Assembly: GCF_024347435.1 (NCBI RefSeq)
Contig: NZ_AP025480.1
Span: forward strand, 620,001-684,000
From: Vibrio cyclitrophicus
Lineage (GTDB): Bacteria; Pseudomonadota; Gammaproteobacteria; Enterobacterales; Vibrionaceae
Length of the DNA stretch: 64,000 nt
Direction of reading: 5' to 3'
Positions 8,763 to 15,765 of the stretch are shown one piece after another (the first letter of the stretch is position 1; each line of letters begins with the position of its first letter). The notes below the pieces were generated by a model that searched no databases, was not told the DNA's origin, and worked only from the letters and a program-made list of their open reading frames with translations. A program made the translations under genes and the position numbers.

Positions 8763-10052
8763 CTAATTAGTCGCGAGCAACTGGCCGTATCGCTCAAGGT
8801 TATTCAGTCGAATCTCTGAGTTCGCAATAAATGTTGCTTTTGCCTTACCTGTTAACGACTTAGATTGAGGCAATTTCACGGTTCGCGCATTTTTATGTAC
8901 ACCATTGACCAAAAATTCATAGTGTAAGTGCGGGCCCGTCACTCGACCTGTACCACCCAAGGTACCAATGGTTTGGCCTTGTTTTACGCGCTGGCCAGCC
9001 TTAACCATGCGTCGCTTCATGTGCAGGTACTTGGTGATGTAGGTGTTGCTGTGTCGAATGAACACGTAGTTACCATTAAATTGGTTGTAACCTGATTTCT
9101 GAACGATGCCGTCACCGGCCGCCCAGATAGGTGTACCTACAGGGGCTGCGTAGTCTGTACCTCGATGAGCTCGAACCTTGCCTGTTACTGGGTGTTTTCT
9201 GTTTGGGTTAAAATTCGATGTTACACGACGGAAATCAATCGGTGAGCGTAGAAAGGCTTTCTTCATTGCGCGACCGTTCTCATCGAAATAGTTGCCACTC
9301 TTATCATCCAATACCGCAGTAAACGAATCACCTTGGTTTTTGAATACAGCCGCCATAATCTTACCGCGGCCAATCACTTCACCTTCTACTACTTTCTCTT
9401 GATACAAGATTTTGAAGCTGTCATTTTTACGAATATCCAATGCAAAATCGATATCCCAACCGAAGATCCCCGCCAATTCCATAATTTGGTTTGCAGTTAG
9501 GCCTGCACTGACACCTGCATTCCAAAAGTTAGAGGTGATGTTGGCTTCGGCATAATTGTATTGGTAGGCCACTTCTTTTTTGTCGAGGCTAGAGGAGAAT
9601 GAATCACCAGACTTAGTGATCTTAAAGCTTTCAAACGCACTAAGTTGTCGTTTTAATTGAATAAGGTCGTTGTTTTCATCGAAGCCGAACTGTAATACGT
9701 CGCCAGGTCTTAGATTTGATAGCTGTTTCTTAATATCATTGTTGGTATTGAGTAGGGTGATTAACAGGCGGTATGAGAGGCCAATTCGCTCGAATAAAAC
9801 CGAGGTACTTTCACCTGAACGAACGGTATATCTCTCCCAGCTAAGCACAGCTGTTGGCGGAGCATCACTCGAACTCACAAGCGCCGATGCATTGATCGTG
9901 AGTGGGTAATGTTTCCCAACCACTAAAGCGCCCGTATCGTCACGTAAACTGCTGACATCGGGTAGTAAGAAAATCGCGACGAAAATTACGGCACTAAAAA
10001 ATGCGATAAAAGCCCGGTGCAAAATAGGAAGGCGTGCAAAAATAGACAACAT
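8763..10052 (-). CDS. M23 (LytM) murein DD-endopeptidase, ShyC/MepM-like
   Basis: Cleaves peptide cross-links in peptidoglycan to allow wall growth. Layout of the 429 residues: an N-terminal membrane anchor (about 13-31), a LysM-like wall-binding region (about 75-125, YTVRSGESTSVLFERIGLS), a middle OapA/gate-like domain, and a C-terminal M23 domain. The zinc ligands are all present: H296 and D300 in RAHRGTDYAAP, and H375/H377 in GPHLHYEF, so the enzyme should be active. It is read divergently from tyrS. In V. cholerae the gene at this position is one of three Shy endopeptidases (ShyC, by memory); E. coli MepM is the close functional analogue. Confidence 0.9.
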   Translation of the reverse strand: MLSIFARLPILHRAFIAFFSAVIFVAIFLLPDVSSLRDDTGALVVGKHYPLTINASALVSSSDAPPTAVLSWERYTVRSGESTSVLFERIGLSYRLLITLLNTNNDIKKQLSNLRPGDVLQFGFDENNDLIQLKRQLSAFESFKITKSGDSFSSSLDKKEVAYQYNYAEANITSNFWNAGVSAGLTANQIMELAGIFGWDIDFALDIRKNDSFKILYQEKVVEGEVIGRGKIMAAVFKNQGDSFTAVLDDKSGNYFDENGRAMKKAFLRSPIDFRRVTSNFNPNRKHPVTGKVRAHRGTDYAAPVGTPIWAAGDGIVQKSGYNQFNGNYVFIRHSNTYITKYLHMKRRMVKAGQRVKQGQTIGTLGGTGRVTGPHLHYEFLVNGVHKNARTVKLPQSKSLTGKAKATFIANSEIRLNNLERYGQLLATN

Positions 10053-10181
10053 GTTCCGGTTCGTTCAGTAAATATTATGAAAATAGACGACGGAATAGTG
10101 TAACTGGTTTCAAAATACATCGCTATTCAAGTAAGATGTCTAATTATTATATTTTTGCCAAATCTGTGGGAGTGAACAAGA

Positions 10182-11369
10182 ATGGCGAGTATTGAAGCTG
10201 CACTAGCCGAGATCAAACGTGGCGTAGAAGAACTGATTCCAGAAGACGAACTGATTGCTAAATTAAAAGAAGGTCGTCCTTTACGCATTAAACTGGGTGC
10301 CGATCCAACTGCTCCAGATATCCACCTAGGCCATACGGTTATCTTTAACAAGCTTCGTGCTTTCCAAGAGCTTGGTCATGAAGTGACATTCCTTATCGGT
10401 GATTTCACTGCAATGGTTGGTGACCCATCGGGTAAGAACTCAACGCGTCCACCGCTAAGCCGTGAAGACGTATTGAAGAATGCTGAAACTTACAAAGAGC
10501 AAGTATTCAAGATTCTAGACCCTGCGAAAACGCAAATTCGTTTCAACTCTGAGTGGCTATCTGAGCTTGGCGCTGAAGGCATGATTCGTCTTGCTTCTAA
10601 CCAAACTGTTGCTCGTATGCTTGAGCGTGATGACTTTAAAAAGCGTTACGCTGGTGGTCAACCGATCGCAATCCACGAATTCATGTACCCACTTCTACAA
10701 GGTCACGACTCTGTTGCACTAGAGAGTGATGTTGAGCTTGGTGGTACTGACCAGAAGTTTAACCTTCTAATGGGTCGTGAGCTGCAAAAAGCAGCAGGTC
10801 AAAAACCACAAGCGGTACTGATGATGCCATTACTTGTAGGTCTAGACGGCGTTAAGAAGATGTCTAAGTCTGCGCACAACTACATCGGTATTAGCGAAGC
10901 ACCAAGCGAGATGTTTGGTAAGATCATGTCTATCTCTGACGATCTAATGTGGAGCTACTACGAGCTACTGTCTTTCCGTCCACTTGAAGAAGTTGCGGAA
11001 CTGAAAGCTGGCGTTGAGGCGGGCAAAAACCCTCGTGACGTTAAAGTACTGCTAGCGAAAGAGATCATTGCTCGTTTCCACAGTGAAGCGGATGCAGAAG
11101 CGGCTGAGCAAGAGTTCGTTAACCGTTTTGCTAAGAATCAAGTACCAGACGAAATGCCTGAATTTGAATTCGAAGCAGGCTTACCGATTGCTAACGTTCT
11201 AAAAGAAGCGGGTCTTGTAAACTCTACTTCTGATGCGATGCGTATGATCAAGCAAGGTGCTGCTAAGCTTGAAGGCGAGAAGATTGAAGACAGCAAATTC
11301 GTACCTGAAGCAGGTACTGCAGTTTACCAAGTAGGTAAGCGTAAGTTTGCTCGTATTACTATTAAGTAA
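10182..11369 (+). CDS. tyrS: tyrosyl-tRNA synthetase
   Basis: Charges tRNA-Tyr with tyrosine. The 395-residue class-I synthetase shows the HIGH-type motif HLGH (48-51), the KMSKS loop near residue 226-230 ([11 protein letters not shown]) and a C-terminal S4-like RNA-binding domain (about 335-395, [26 protein letters not shown]). It is shorter than the 424-residue E. coli enzyme and belongs to the second TyrS type common in Vibrio. It is followed by a strong terminator and transcribed alone. Confidence 0.96.
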   Translation: MASIEAALAEIKRGVEELIPEDELIAKLKEGRPLRIKLGADPTAPDIHLGHTVIFNKLRAFQELGHEVTFLIGDFTAMVGDPSGKNSTRPPLSREDVLKNAETYKEQVFKILDPAKTQIRFNSEWLSELGAEGMIRLASNQTVARMLERDDFKKRYAGGQPIAIHEFMYPLLQGHDSVALESDVELGGTDQKFNLLMGRELQKAAGQKPQAVLMMPLLVGLDGVKKMSKSAHNYIGISEAPSEMFGKIMSISDDLMWSYYELLSFRPLEEVAELKAGVEAGKNPRDVKVLLAKEIIARFHSEADAEAAEQEFVNRFAKNQVPDEMPEFEFEAGLPIANVLKEAGLVNSTSDAMRMIKQGAAKLEGEKIEDSKFVPEAGTAVYQVGKRKFARITIK

Positions 11370-11392
11370 TAATACACATCAATAATTGAACA

Positions 11393-11417
11393 AAAGGCAT
11401 CCACGGATGCCTTTTTT
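11393..11417 (+). terminator. intrinsic terminator of tyrS
   Basis: Perfect 9-bp stem AAAGGCATC/GATGCCTTT with a 4-nt loop and a run of T directly after. Confidence 0.88.
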
Positions 11418-11453
11418 ATTGACACAAAGTTGACGAAGTTTTTGAACGTGCAT

Positions 11454-11462
11454 TGCTACACT
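11454..11462 (+). promoter_or_regulatory. candidate extended -10 promoter of the mgtE-like leader
   Basis: TGCTACACT is an extended -10 (TG-N-TACACT). No well-spaced -35 is present: TTGACG at 11430 is 21 bases away. Start of transcription would be near 11469, next to the perfect palindrome CTGTCATATTGACAG (11470-11484). Confidence 0.5.
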
Positions 11463-11501
11463 ATGCGCGCTGTCATATTGACAGTAATTCTGGAGATTTT
11501 T

Positions 11502-11546
11502 ATGAACAATACCGACCATCCTCCTAGTTTGAATGGAGAAGAATAA
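11502..11546 (+). CDS. candidate 14-residue leader peptide (MNNTDHPPSLNGEE)
   Basis: ATG at 11502 follows CTGGAGA at a suitable distance and opens 14 codons ending in TAA. The peptide has a Pro-Pro pair and the acidic residues D, E, E. Pro-Pro slows ribosomes. Acidic/proline-rich starts are known to destabilise translating ribosomes at low Mg2+, as described for the enteric MgtL peptide. Its last codons form one arm of a long-range pairing in the leader, so ribosome position on the ORF would select the fold. Translation is not proven. Confidence 0.42.
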   Translation: MNNTDHPPSLNGEE

Positions 11547-11655
11547 CCTGTCTCGGTATTGATCTATTGTCCTGCCGTTCAGGTAGGGTATCTTTGTTTT
11601 CCCCCTCATTCTTTTCCACACACTAGATTCTAACAAGTAGACACATTAGCGCTTT

Positions 11656-11744
11656 AAGCTCTTGGTGCGCTTAGCTATACGCTCCTGATATACGGGCTAT
11701 ACGCTCTTGATACACGAGTTAAATGCTCTTGGTGTACTCGCTAT
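11656..11744 (+). repeat. four imperfect 22-23-bp tandem repeats in the mgtE-like leader
   Basis: Units at 11656-11678, 11679-11700, 11701-11722 and 11723-11744, approximate consensus A-GCTCTTGATAYACG-GCTAT. A further partial copy (AAGCTATT) follows at 11745. Copies differ at several positions, so the array is not freshly amplified. It ends about 50 bases before the transporter start. Confidence 0.8.
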
Positions 11745-11793
11745 AAGCTATTTGTTTTGATGGTCGTTACCTTTGCCAATCGGGAGATTCGCC

Positions 11794-12639
11794 ATGACGG
11801 TAATGAACAACACTTTTTTATCTATTGAAGCTCTGTACTCAGAGAAAGACATCCAAGCTGTATCTAATGCCTTTCAACAGTACGGACGTGAGCAACAAAT
11901 TAACCTTTTGAACCGTATGCCACTTGAAGATGCGGTGTTAGTACTTGGGCAATGCTCTCTTAGTACGATTCAGACTTTACTTAGTGAGCTAGAAGAGCAG
12001 GGCTTTGAGAAGCGCTCTCGACATCTAGCTCACCAACTAGGGCTGATCTACTCAGAGGTTGAACCTCAACAGGGTTACCTTTCAACTGGAGTGCTTAGCC
12101 ATGTTAGGCAACGTATCGGTTGGATTATTGCATTAGCGCTGCTGGGTATTGTCTCTGGGCTTATCATTGCTCAGTATGAAGACATTCTTAGCCAGCTAGT
12201 ACTTCTGGCGATCTATATGCCGGTAATCGCTGCTGCGGGTGGTAATACAGGCACACAAGCGGCGACTTTGGTCATCAGAGCTCTAGCTACTGGTGAATTG
12301 AAGAAACGCCAGTGGGCGAACGTTCTTTGGAAAGAATTTAGAGTCGCGATTTGCTTAGCACTTGCGATTGCCTTGGTGATGATAGGCCGCATCTTACTGT
12401 TCAGTGACAACCAATCAACGGGTGGCTACGACATTAATATGATTGCTTACGCGATTGCTGTCGCTCTGTTTATTCAAGTGACAATATCAACCGTGCTAGG
12501 TGCTGGATTGCCAATTGTTGCTCGGTTATTCAAATTAGATCCTGCGGTGCTGGTGAGCCCAGTCCTCGCTTCAATAGTCGATATTTCAGGGATGTGGATT
12601 TATTTTACAGTCGTTAACTCATTCCTCGGTATCGCTTAG
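11794..12639 (+). CDS. MgtE-type divalent cation (Mg2+) transporter lacking CBS domains
   Basis: A 281-residue inner-membrane protein. Residues 1-85 look like a shortened MgtE N-terminal helical domain (LLNRMPLEDAVLVLGQCSLSTIQTLLSELEEQG). The membrane domain follows from about residue 105 with five helices, the family signature PVIAAAGGNTGTQAATLVIRAL and the C-terminal DPAVLVSPVLASIVDISGMWIYF. The CBS pair that gates classical ~450-residue MgtE channels in response to internal Mg2+ is absent. An in-frame TTG at 11773 exists, but ATG 11794 has the ribosome binding site CGGGAGA. The unusual leader in front suggests control at the RNA level instead of gating. Mg2+ as substrate is inferred from the family. 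Confidence 0.82.
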   Translation: MTVMNNTFLSIEALYSEKDIQAVSNAFQQYGREQQINLLNRMPLEDAVLVLGQCSLSTIQTLLSELEEQGFEKRSRHLAHQLGLIYSEVEPQQGYLSTGVLSHVRQRIGWIIALALLGIVSGLIIAQYEDILSQLVLLAIYMPVIAAAGGNTGTQAATLVIRALATGELKKRQWANVLWKEFRVAICLALAIALVMIGRILLFSDNQSTGGYDINMIAYAIAVALFIQVTISTVLGAGLPIVARLFKLDPAVLVSPVLASIVDISGMWIYFTVVNSFLGIA

Positions 12640-12690
12640 CTCCTATAAAAATAGGCACCTATAAAAATAGCTAAAAACACCTTAGAAACA

Positions 12691-12730
12691 AAAATGGCGC
12701 TGAAGATCATACGATCTTCAGCGCCATTTT
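12691..12730. terminator. bidirectional terminator between the mgtE-like gene and dacB
   Basis: Perfect 18-bp stem (12691-12708 with 12713-12730), 4-nt loop ATAC, A run before and T run after. It serves both convergent genes. Confidence 0.93.
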
Positions 12731-12765
12731 TATTGTTTAAGTAGAAGCTTACAGAGAGCTAAACA

Positions 12766-14199
12766 TTACTTAGATTTGCTTTGTGTTTGACTGAGTTCGA
12801 CCACACCTTTGTAGAAAGTTCGTTCAAACTGGGTGATTGGTGCTTCTACAGGTTTTTCTGGATCTTGCTCTTTAGGGAAGTAATCACGGACAAACTGTAC
12901 AAACAGAGAGTTTGGATTGCCCGCTTTATCTAAACCAAAACCTGCCATGTTGTAGCTACCGTACAAAGACCCACTTTTCGCAATAATATTACCTTGGATT
13001 GGTGCTTTTCTCATACTCTGACGGTACTTGAGCGTTCCATTAGTGCCAGATATAGGCATAGACTCAATCAGGTTGAGCTGTTTGTCGTTATCCCAGATGT
13101 AACGCAGAACCTGAGCCATAGTTTGCGAGGTCATGCGATTATTCCTCGATAACCCTGAGCCATCAACCAACTGTGCTTTGTTTAGGTCAATGTTGGCCTT
13201 GGTCAGTAATATCTGTTTTATCGCTTCGGTGCCGTTATTGAAACTACCAGGCTGGACATAAAACGTTGCACCCAGTGTTTTGGTCAGGTTGTCTGCGATT
13301 AGGTTGTCTGATTTCTTCAACATGGTATCGAGCAGTTCAGGAAGCTTTTCAGAATGGTGGCTCGCGACTAACGTAGTTTTGTCTGCTTTAGCTTTTTTAC
13401 CAACAATCACATCGCCTTTAACTTGGATTTTCAGCTCTTTAAGCAGTGAGGTCACGACTTGATAGGTATAAAGCTCGGGGTTTTGAATCGCAAACTTGAG
13501 TGGTAGTGGTTTCTTACGCTCTACTAAGCAACCAGAGAGCTTGTAAGCGTTGTCTGGAGTGGTAATGAGCTCTAAGTCGCATTGTGTCGCCTTCTGCCCT
13601 GAGCGAGTTACGGTGGTTGCGATGGTTGTCACGTCTATCGGATAGTGGGCGGGAATATAGACTCGAGTGCTGCCGTTATCTTTTGTATAAATAGAGGCTT
13701 GTGCGCAGTTACTGTCTAACGTCATCGCGCTAGAAGGTGCGCTGTAACAAACGCCTAGAATGTCCCAAGGCCACCCCACCGCTCGTTGATAGCCCGTATA
13801 AGCTGAGTTATCGAGATACAGGTTACCGTTAATAGTTTTAGATTGTGATTTAGCATATTGAGCTAAAAGCCTTTTTAACTGCTCTCGTTGTAGCGTTGGG
13901 TCACCGCTGAATGAGATCACAACATCTTTATTAGAACGAGCTATGCTGGTCGTATAGTGAAAGTCATCCCCCAATTCCAACTTTGCTGCCAAAGCGGTGA
14001 CCAGTTTTAAGGTGCTGGCTGGTGGATAAAAACCATCAATGTTGATGCTTATTTCATTTGAATCACCACTCAAGGATTCCAAGATTAGACTTGTGCTACT
14101 GCCATCAGGCAGTTTATTTAAAGGGGCGTAGGCGAAAGTGGTAAGTGAGTAACTACCAAGTGATAAGCCACATAGAAGTAGAGTAGATAGAAGGCGCAT
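12766..14199 (-). CDS. dacB: D-alanyl-D-alanine carboxypeptidase/endopeptidase PBP4
   Basis: A periplasmic class-C penicillin-binding protein that trims pentapeptides and cuts D-Ala-meso-DAP cross-links. The 477-residue precursor starts with a signal peptide (1-24). It carries all three active-site motifs: S62-T-L-K65 in PPASTLKLV, S297-D-N299 and K408-S-G410 in IIAKSGSLYG. The long insert between the first two motifs is typical of PBP4. The insertion sequence at 14266 lies only 66 bases upstream of the start. On the reverse strand a TATACT box (14232-14237) sits between the start and the element, so the core promoter may survive while everything further upstream has been replaced. Confidence 0.95.
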   Translation of the reverse strand: MRLLSTLLLCGLSLGSYSLTTFAYAPLNKLPDGSSTSLILESLSGDSNEISINIDGFYPPASTLKLVTALAAKLELGDDFHYTTSIARSNKDVVISFSGDPTLQREQLKRLLAQYAKSQSKTINGNLYLDNSAYTGYQRAVGWPWDILGVCYSAPSSAMTLDSNCAQASIYTKDNGSTRVYIPAHYPIDVTTIATTVTRSGQKATQCDLELITTPDNAYKLSGCLVERKKPLPLKFAIQNPELYTYQVVTSLLKELKIQVKGDVIVGKKAKADKTTLVASHHSEKLPELLDTMLKKSDNLIADNLTKTLGATFYVQPGSFNNGTEAIKQILLTKANIDLNKAQLVDGSGLSRNNRMTSQTMAQVLRYIWDNDKQLNLIESMPISGTNGTLKYRQSMRKAPIQGNIIAKSGSLYGSYNMAGFGLDKAGNPNSLFVQFVRDYFPKEQDPEKPVEAPITQFERTFYKGVVELSQTQSKSK

Positions 14200-14254
14200 A
14201 GAAGATTTTTTCTTGGATGGCTGATGTTTTTAGTATACAGATATAAAAAACGCC

Positions 14255-14265
14255 CGCTAGAGAGC
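14255..14265. repeat. left target-site duplication of the IS (CGCTAGAGAGC)
   Basis: The same 11 bases occur at 15707-15717 on the other side of the element. Together with the adjacent CGCC (14251-14254) this copy holds the left arm of a split terminator hairpin. Exact length is 9-11 because neighbouring bases also match. Confidence 0.85.
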
Positions 14266-14323
14266 TAACACTGATCATTTAAGCATTTTCCTGATCAGTT
14301 GAACGATCCTGCAGATGGTTGAC

Positions 14324-14359
14324 AATACCCTTAAGCACTTCTGTTTAAGGGTATTTTTT
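14324..14359 (+). terminator. terminator-like hairpin just inside the IS, upstream of the transposase
   Basis: Perfect 11-bp stem AATACCCTTAA/TTAAGGGTATT (14324-14334 with 14345-14355), 10-nt loop, then six T ending directly before the transposase ATG at 14360. It would stop transcripts entering from the left flank and would cover the start codon if they were not stopped. Confidence 0.72.
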
Positions 14360-15697
14360 ATGCTGTCACACTGGTTAATCGATGTTGACGATTTTGCTAA
14401 TCCAGAATCTCTTTCTTTGTTCCAAAAAGACCTTCCGCTAGATTGGATAAACCAAGCTTTATCTGAAACGAACAAAGCGAGTATGCGTCGTAGAAAGTTA
14501 CCTGCCGAACTTGTTGTATGGTTAGTCGTTGGTATTGGTCTCTATCGAGATAGACCGATTACCGATGTACTCGATAAACTCGACCTCAAATTGTCTAACT
14601 CATTGGGTGAGTCTATTGCACCTAGTGCGATTCCCCAGGCGAGAAAGCGCCTCACCGCTAAACCTTTAGAGTCATTATTCTCAATCACAGCAAAGCACTG
14701 GACACAGTCGGAAGATGCGGGTGATAAATGGAATGGTTTGAGCCTATTTTCAATTGATGGCACACAGTTTAGAACGCACGATAACCCAAGCTTAGCTGAG
14801 CATTATCAATATGTTTACTACCGAAAAGACAGGCACACTGAATATCCAATCGTTCGAATGTGCGCACTCACATCCCTACGGAGTCGACTTATTCATGATG
14901 TGGCTTTTGGGGAAAGTTCTAAAGGTGAAATTAGCTATGCAAAAGATTTAATTTCATCAGCTGTCCCGAATTCATTGACCATTTTTGACCGTTGCTACCT
15001 GAGCGCAGAGCTTATGCTTAACTGGCAACGAGAGCATGGGACAAGTCACTGGATGACGCCCATAAAGTCGAATGTGAAGTATGAAACCATCGAGCAACTC
15101 GATGATGATGGGCGAGATCTGATTGTAGAGATGAAAGTCTCTCCACAAGCTAGAAAGCAAGACCCGAGCCTCCCGGAAACGTGGAAAGCGAGGCTGGCTC
15201 TATACCCCGATGATGGTGAACAACAACCCAATCATATACAAGGGCTGCTGACTTCTCTAACAGATAGAAAATACAGTTTAAAATCATTATTAGACGTGTA
15301 CTTCGAAAGGTGGGAAATCGAGAAGAGTTATGGCGAGATTAAGCATGACATGCTTGAAGATGAAATTCTGCTCCGCAGTCAATCTGTAGAGGGTGTAAAG
15401 CAAGAGGTATGGGGTATCCTTATCGCGTATAACTTAATCCGTCTGGAGATTAGCCGAATAGCAAAAGAGGCAGAAGTCTCACCACTTAGGATAAGCTTTA
15501 CGATGGCACTTCGAGATATTCAAGATGAGCTAATGTGGTGTGCTATCGCTTCTCCAGGTTCTATTCCCAAAAAGCTGCGAGCTATGAGAGAGCGAGTGAA
15601 ACGTTATATTTTGCCCGAAAAACAAAAACGGCCCAAAGGTAGGACCGTTCGTTTTAGTAAGACTCGCTACACTGTGCGATCTAAACACCTTAAATGA
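14360..15697 (+). CDS. IS4-family DDE transposase
   Basis: Catalyses cut-and-paste movement of the element. From ATG 14360 the protein is 445 residues (an in-frame ATG at 14315 would add 15 residues but lies before the hairpin). An N-terminal IS4 domain (about 1-100) precedes an RNase H-like DDE domain: D133 in FSIDGTQF, D210 in TIFDRCYLS and E321 in the YREK signature YFERWEIEKSYGEIK. All catalytic residues are present and there is no frameshift, so the enzyme is probably functional. It is similar throughout to E. coli IS4 transposase. It reads against ompU and away from dacB. No obvious ribosome binding site precedes the ATG, as is usual for tightly restrained transposases. Confidence 0.93.
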   Translation: MLSHWLIDVDDFANPESLSLFQKDLPLDWINQALSETNKASMRRRKLPAELVVWLVVGIGLYRDRPITDVLDKLDLKLSNSLGESIAPSAIPQARKRLTAKPLESLFSITAKHWTQSEDAGDKWNGLSLFSIDGTQFRTHDNPSLAEHYQYVYYRKDRHTEYPIVRMCALTSLRSRLIHDVAFGESSKGEISYAKDLISSAVPNSLTIFDRCYLSAELMLNWQREHGTSHWMTPIKSNVKYETIEQLDDDGRDLIVEMKVSPQARKQDPSLPETWKARLALYPDDGEQQPNHIQGLLTSLTDRKYSLKSLLDVYFERWEIEKSYGEIKHDMLEDEILLRSQSVEGVKQEVWGILIAYNLIRLEISRIAKEAEVSPLRISFTMALRDIQDELMWCAIASPGSIPKKLRAMRERVKRYILPEKQKRPKGRTVRFSKTRYTVRSKHLK

Positions 15698-15706
15698 TAG
15701 GTGTTG

Positions 15707-15717
15707 CGCTAGAGAGC
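15707..15717. repeat. right target-site duplication of the IS (CGCTAGAGAGC)
   Basis: Matches 14255-14265. It is continued by GGGCGTTTT, the right arm and tail of the original hairpin. Joining 14251-14265 to 15718 restores CGCCCGCTAGAGAGCGGGCG, an 8-bp stem with a 4-base loop flanked by A and T runs. Confidence 0.85.
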
Positions 15718-15765
15718 GGGCGTTTTGATTCTCAATTAACTAATTAATCAATTAGATAATCAGAA

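Larger units (their letters stand above)
11469..11793 (+). promoter_or_regulatory. structured ~325-nt leader of the MgtE-like transporter gene (candidate Mg2+/translation-coupled riboregulator)
   Basis: Seen in order: a 15-base palindrome (11470-11484); a ribosome binding site (CTGGAGA) and a 14-codon ORF (11502-11546); a perfect 9-bp pairing CAATACCGA/TCGGTATTG (11507-11515 with 11553-11561) enclosing most of that ORF; a competing 10-bp pairing GGAGAAGAAT/ATTCTTTTCC (11535-11544 with 11608-11617, one G-U); a 29-base stretch without G and with 12 C (11597-11625), the composition of a Rho-loading site; then four 22-23-bp repeats up to the gene. The two pairings cross and cannot coexist as a simple fold. 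Enteric mgtA and corA leaders combine a short ORF with Rho-dependent termination. That this leader works likewise is inference. Confidence 0.5.
14266..15706 (+). mobile_element. complete IS4-family insertion sequence, ~1441 bp
   Basis: Bounded by an 11-bp direct repeat and by 18-bp imperfect inverted repeats: TAACACTGATCATTTAAG at the left, and the complement of 15689-15706, CAACACCTATCATTTAAG, at the right (15 of 18 identical). It encodes one intact transposase, whose stop codon lies inside the right repeat. The 11-bp duplication fits the IS4 group. The target was the intrinsic terminator downstream of ompU. An intact ORF and an exact duplication point to fairly recent transposition. Confidence 0.93.

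Noticed and set aside
11379..11636. 85-codon reverse ORF across the tyrS terminator and mgtE-like leader
   Set aside because: Reads through a terminator and the leader stems; no ribosome binding site or family motif.
11469..11793. M-box (ykoK) Mg2+ riboswitch
   Set aside because: None of the conserved M-box helices or loops could be recognised, so I describe it only as a candidate leader of a different kind.
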